Shown: positions 7,595 through 10,327 of the stretch, in pieces | How positions within the stretch are numbered: position 1 is the first letter of the stretch | Layout of the letters: the number at the start of each line of letters is the position of its first letter | Assembly: GCA_044433325.1 (NCBI GenBank) | Contig: JAWXTT010000078.1 | Span: forward strand, 1-10,327 | Direction: 5' to 3' | Length of the DNA: 10,327 nt | Origin: HGM05232 sp044433325 | GTDB lineage: Bacteria > Bacteroidota > Bacteroidia > Bacteroidales > Muribaculaceae | Program-made: the position numbers and the translations under genes | Notes under the pieces: model-generated | What the model was told of the DNA's origin: nothing | Database searches by the model: none | Seen by the model: only the letters and a program-made list of their open reading frames with translations

Positions 7595-7630
7595 AAAATA
7601 GCCCAGCGATTAATACCACTGGGCTATTTT
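7595..7630. terminator. Bidirectional intrinsic terminator between convergent transcripts
   Basis: A perfect 12 bp stem is formed by AAAATAGCCCAG (7595-7606) and CTGGGCTATTTT (7619-7630) around a 12-base loop. The G/C core flanked by A's on one side and T's on the other gives a terminator-type hairpin with a U run on either strand. It sits between the plus-strand GDPD gene, ending at 7471, and the minus-strand PII-like gene, ending at 7663, so it can stop both. Confidence 0.85.
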
Positions 7631-7662
7631 CCACTAAAATTATCTTAATTATAAAATCAAGC

Positions 7663-7956
7663 TTAAATAGCAGACTCCACATTCCAAACGAATGCACGAA
7701 GTCCTAGCTTAGGTCTCAAACCATCCAACTCCTTTAATCCATCTAGGAGTAAATTAACCTTATCATCATCAGCCACTACTAACATAGCTGATGATAACGA
7801 TGGCCATGCATGACTTCCGTAGTGAGGTTCACCACCTTTGCTACCACGACCAATAACCTGTTCCCAAGCAGTAAAGCCTTTACAGCTCAACTTATCTAAC
7901 AATTTGACAATATTCTCATAGTGAGCTTGGTCAAAAGATATAAATATAGTTTTCAT
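7663..7956 (-). CDS. Small PII-like protein, probably a partner of the adjacent RND pump
   Basis: A 97-residue soluble protein without signal peptide or membrane segment. The pattern resembles the PII/CutA-like ferredoxin fold: strand MKTIFISF, helix ENIVKLLDKL, strand GFTAWEQVIG, a Gly-rich loop at residues ~36-52 (RGSKGGEPHYGSHAWP) where PII proteins have the T-loop, strand SAMLVVADDD, helix KVNLLLDGL and final strand LRAFVWNVE. Loop residues H45, H49 and W51, with C25 before it, could bind a ligand or metal, but this is inference. The gene lies 26 bp downstream of the RND permease on the same strand with no terminator between, so it is probably the last gene of that operon. PII-like proteins are known near transporters, which they sense or gate. 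The fold call comes from pattern only and no ligand can be assigned. The ATG at 7956 is the only plausible start. Confidence 0.65.
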   Translation of the reverse strand: MKTIFISFDQAHYENIVKLLDKLSCKGFTAWEQVIGRGSKGGEPHYGSHAWPSLSSAMLVVADDDKVNLLLDGLKELDGLRPKLGLRAFVWNVESAI

Positions 7957-7982
7957 CTAATTATCAATTTTAAAAGTTATTA

Positions 7983-10327
7983 TTAAGCCTTAGCGAACTC
8001 CTTATGTAATTTTTTTCTAGTACGACGTATTCCCACATATGCAAAAGTACTATACATAGTCGGTACAAATAGTAATGTAACTAACGTTGAGAAACTTAAA
8101 CCACCAATTACGGCAACAGCCATTGGTTTCCAAATTTCAGCACCTTCACCACCACTTACCGCCATAGGAACCATACCTAAGATAGTAGTCAAACTAGTCA
8201 TAACTACAGGACGCAACCTAGATTTACCCCCTAATACTACCGATCGGTTAATACTCAAACCACGTTCACGATTTAGTATAATATAGTCGATAAGTACAAT
8301 ACCGTTCTTCACCACAATACCAATAAGCATTACAGCACCAATCATAGACATCATATTCAATGTATGACCAGTAAGCCAAAGAATAATAAAGATACCTGAG
8401 AACCCAAATAGTAATGAGCCCATTATAATACCAGGGTAAGTTAATGACTCAAACTGCGAAGCCATAACAATATATACCAATATAATTATTAATATAGCCA
8501 ATGTACCTAGGTCTGCAAAGGCCTCCTGTTGATCCTCATAAGAACCAGCCAAGATAATATCCACACCTTGAGGTAAATGTAAGTCATCAATCAATACATC
8601 AGCTTCTGCCACAATCTCACTCATAGGGCGACCTGCCACAACTGTCGAAACGGTAATAACACGTTCCCTGTTTTTACGTTCAATAGTTGGTGGAGTAAAT
8701 CTTTCAACCACAGTACCTACATCCTTAATACGCACACCTTGTCCATATTGATTATAAACCATAATATTCTCAATATCCTCAAGTGATTGACGATGTTCAG
8801 GCGCATACATCACCTTAATATCATACTCCTCACCATCTTCACGGAAATATGAGGCAGTACTACCATTAACCCTATTCCTTAAATATGAAGCAGCAGTAGT
8901 TAAGTTCAATCCATAAATAGCCAACTTCTCTCTATCAAAGTCAACTTGATATTCAGGTTGATTATCCGAACGACTTATCATAATATCAGCAGCACCCTCT
9001 ATACCCATCAATATTCTCTTTAACTGTTGAGCAACAGAGTCTGTTTCTGTAAAGTTATAACCATAAATTTCATAGTCCAGAGTTGACTGACCAGACATAC
9101 CACCGCCACGGCTACCACCTACATTAACTAACGCCTTTGTAAATTCAGGATACATCTCTAAATCCTTACGCATTAAGTCAGCAATCTCTACTAATCCACG
9201 CTCTCTATCACTAGGATCATACAGATTTATATTCATTGATATAATATGTGAACCATTATCACTAAGTGAAGCAAATGTATTATCACTATCAGCAGTACCA
9301 GTAGTATAATTCAAAGCTCTAATTTCAGGATATTTCTCACGCCATTCATCTGATACTTTTTTAGCAATATCATCAGCAATCTCAACCCTTGTACCGATTG
9401 GCAATTCCAGGTTCACCCCTAAACGGCTATTATCAGACACTGGTATATACTCTGAACCTACATATTTAACCAAAACTAATGAACCTATAAATATTAATAC
9501 ACATATTGTTATGGTAGTAGTTCTATAAACAACAACCTTCTCTAACAGATACTTATATGCATCATCCAACTTATCTAAAGCGTACTCAATATAATCTAAA
9601 ATATATTTATTTAACCATGTTCTCTTAGGATTAAGTTTAAGCATTTGGCTACATAACATAGGAGTAAGTGATAATGCACATGTAGTAGAGATAATCATCA
9701 TAATAGTAACCATCCAACCTAATTGATTAAACATAACACCAGTCATACCTTGAATCAATGTTAAAGGGAAGAACACCGCAATCAACGTCAATGTAGATGC
9801 AACAACCGATATAGCTACCTCATTAGTACCATGTACAGCCGCCTGTTTAGGATCACTACCACGTTCAATATGCGTAGTCACATTTTCCAATACCACAATA
9901 GCATCATCCACCACCATACCAATGGATATCGAAAGTGATGATAACGATATAATATTCAATGAATTACCCGTAGCATAAAGATAGATAAAGGAAGCAATCA
10001 ATGAGATAGGAATAGTGATTACAATAATCACAGTAGCACGCCAACGACCTAAGAAAAGTAGCACTACAATAGTCACAAACAGTAACGCATATAATACAGT
10101 TTCAGTCAGTGAATTAATAGTATTCTTAATATTATCCGAAGTATTTACAATCTTACCTAATACCACATCCGATGGTAATGATTTCTGAAGTGTAGGTAAT
10201 ATCTTCTCCACTTGATCAGCAATCGCAACCGAGTTAGCACCTGATTGCTTTTGAATTACAATCATAGCACCCTGTTGTCCATTATTAAATGTTTTTTGAG
10301 CGCGCTCCTGAACAGTATCAACAACAT
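7983..10327 (-). CDS. RND-family efflux permease (AcrB/HAE1-like), C-terminal ~780 residues, 5' end outside the window
   Basis: Inner-membrane, proton-driven pump subunit of the AcrB/AcrF/AcrD (ACR_tran) family. It would work with a periplasmic adaptor and an outer-membrane channel that are not visible here. The frame is open to the window edge, with about 20 codons before the internal ATG at 10265 (GQQGAMIVIQKQSGAN, a family-typical stretch). Roughly the first 250-290 residues of an expected ~1,030-1,060 are therefore missing. Seen: TM4 with GMVVDDAIVVLEN, the Asp pair at 9903-9908; a large periplasmic porter region in the middle; TM10 with GIVVKNGIVLIDY, the Lys at 8307-8309; and late helices ending in a basic RRTRKKLHKEF tail. 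Asp-Asp in TM4 and Lys in TM10 are the proton-relay residues of HAE-type pumps and argue against a CusA/CzcA metal pump. Substrate cannot be read from sequence. It is followed by the PII-like gene. Confidence 0.95.
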   Translation of the reverse strand, partial: VVDTVQERAQKTFNNGQQGAMIVIQKQSGANSVAIADQVEKILPTLQKSLPSDVVLGKIVNTSDNIKNTINSLTETVLYALLFVTIVVLLFLGRWRATVIIVITIPISLIASFIYLYATGNSLNIISLSSLSISIGMVVDDAIVVLENVTTHIERGSDPKQAAVHGTNEVAISVVASTLTLIAVFFPLTLIQGMTGVMFNQLGWMVTIMMIISTTCALSLTPMLCSQMLKLNPKRTWLNKYILDYIEYALDKLDDAYKYLLEKVVVYRTTTITICVLIFIGSLVLVKYVGSEYIPVSDNSRLGVNLELPIGTRVEIADDIAKKVSDEWREKYPEIRALNYTTGTADSDNTFASLSDNGSHIISMNINLYDPSDRERGLVEIADLMRKDLEMYPEFTKALVNVGGSRGGGMSGQSTLDYEIYGYNFTETDSVAQQLKRILMGIEGAADIMISRSDNQPEYQVDFDREKLAIYGLNLTTAASYLRNRVNGSTASYFREDGEEYDIKVMYAPEHRQSLEDIENIMVYNQYGQGVRIKDVGTVVERFTPPTIERKNRERVITVSTVVAGRPMSEIVAEADVLIDDLHLPQGVDIILAGSYEDQQEAFADLGTLAILIIILVYIVMASQFESLTYPGIIMGSLLFGFSGIFIILWLTGHTLNMMSMIGAVMLIGIVVKNGIVLIDYIILNRERGLSINRSVVLGGKSRLRPVVMTSLTTILGMVPMAVSGGEGAEIWKPMAVAVIGGLSFSTLVTLLFVPTMYSTFAYVGIRRTRKKLHKEFAKA

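Noticed and set aside
7983..10327. CusA/CzcA-type heavy-metal RND pump
   Set aside because: TM4 carries an Asp-Asp pair and TM10 a Lys in the HAE-type context, not the single-Asp TM4 pattern of metal pumps.

Overview
The window looks like chromosomal DNA of a low-GC Bacteroidota, most likely order Bacteroidales. The support is threefold: a type IX secretion system (T9SS) C-terminal sorting domain with the YPNP and GLYIVKV-type motifs, a promoter of the Bacteroidota form TTTG-N20-TAnnTTTG, and start codons in A/T-rich leaders without a convincing Shine-Dalgarno sequence. The family or genus cannot be fixed from this sequence.

Layout, left to right. Positions 1-1299 (+) hold the 3' two thirds of uvrB, the nucleotide excision repair helicase. 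A full-length YgiQ-family radical SAM gene (1317-3266, +) follows 17 bp later, probably in the same transcript. Next come two tandem paralogues (3326-5335 and 5462-7471, both +). Each encodes a signal peptide, a glycerophosphodiester phosphodiesterase (GDPD) domain, a long uncharacterised beta-rich region and a T9SS sorting domain. The first is intact. The second has one in-frame TAA at 6575-6577, but its reading frame is otherwise open to the normal end, so its product should stop at 371 residues and lose the sorting domain. A hairpin and a good Bacteroidota promoter lie between the paralogues.

Beyond the second paralogue lies a 190 bp spacer. It holds a large imperfect hairpin that competes with an overlapping inverted repeat, followed by a perfect 12 bp bidirectional terminator. 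The right part is read from the minus strand: the last ~780 codons of an RND efflux permease with the D-D...K proton-relay signature (7983-10327, 5' end outside the window), then a small PII-like protein gene (7663-7956) 26 bp downstream, probably in the same operon.

How the parts may work together: uvrB and ygiQ form a housekeeping block. The GDPD pair probably releases glycerol 3-phosphate and alcohols from glycerophosphodiesters, at the cell surface or outside for the intact copy and perhaps in the periplasm for the truncated one. The RND/PII-like pair is an efflux module whose small cytosolic partner may sense or regulate pump activity. No mobile element, CRISPR array, tRNA or rRNA was found. 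The most notable points are the nonsense codon in an otherwise preserved paralogue, the PII-like/RND pairing, and the competing structures in the convergent spacer.
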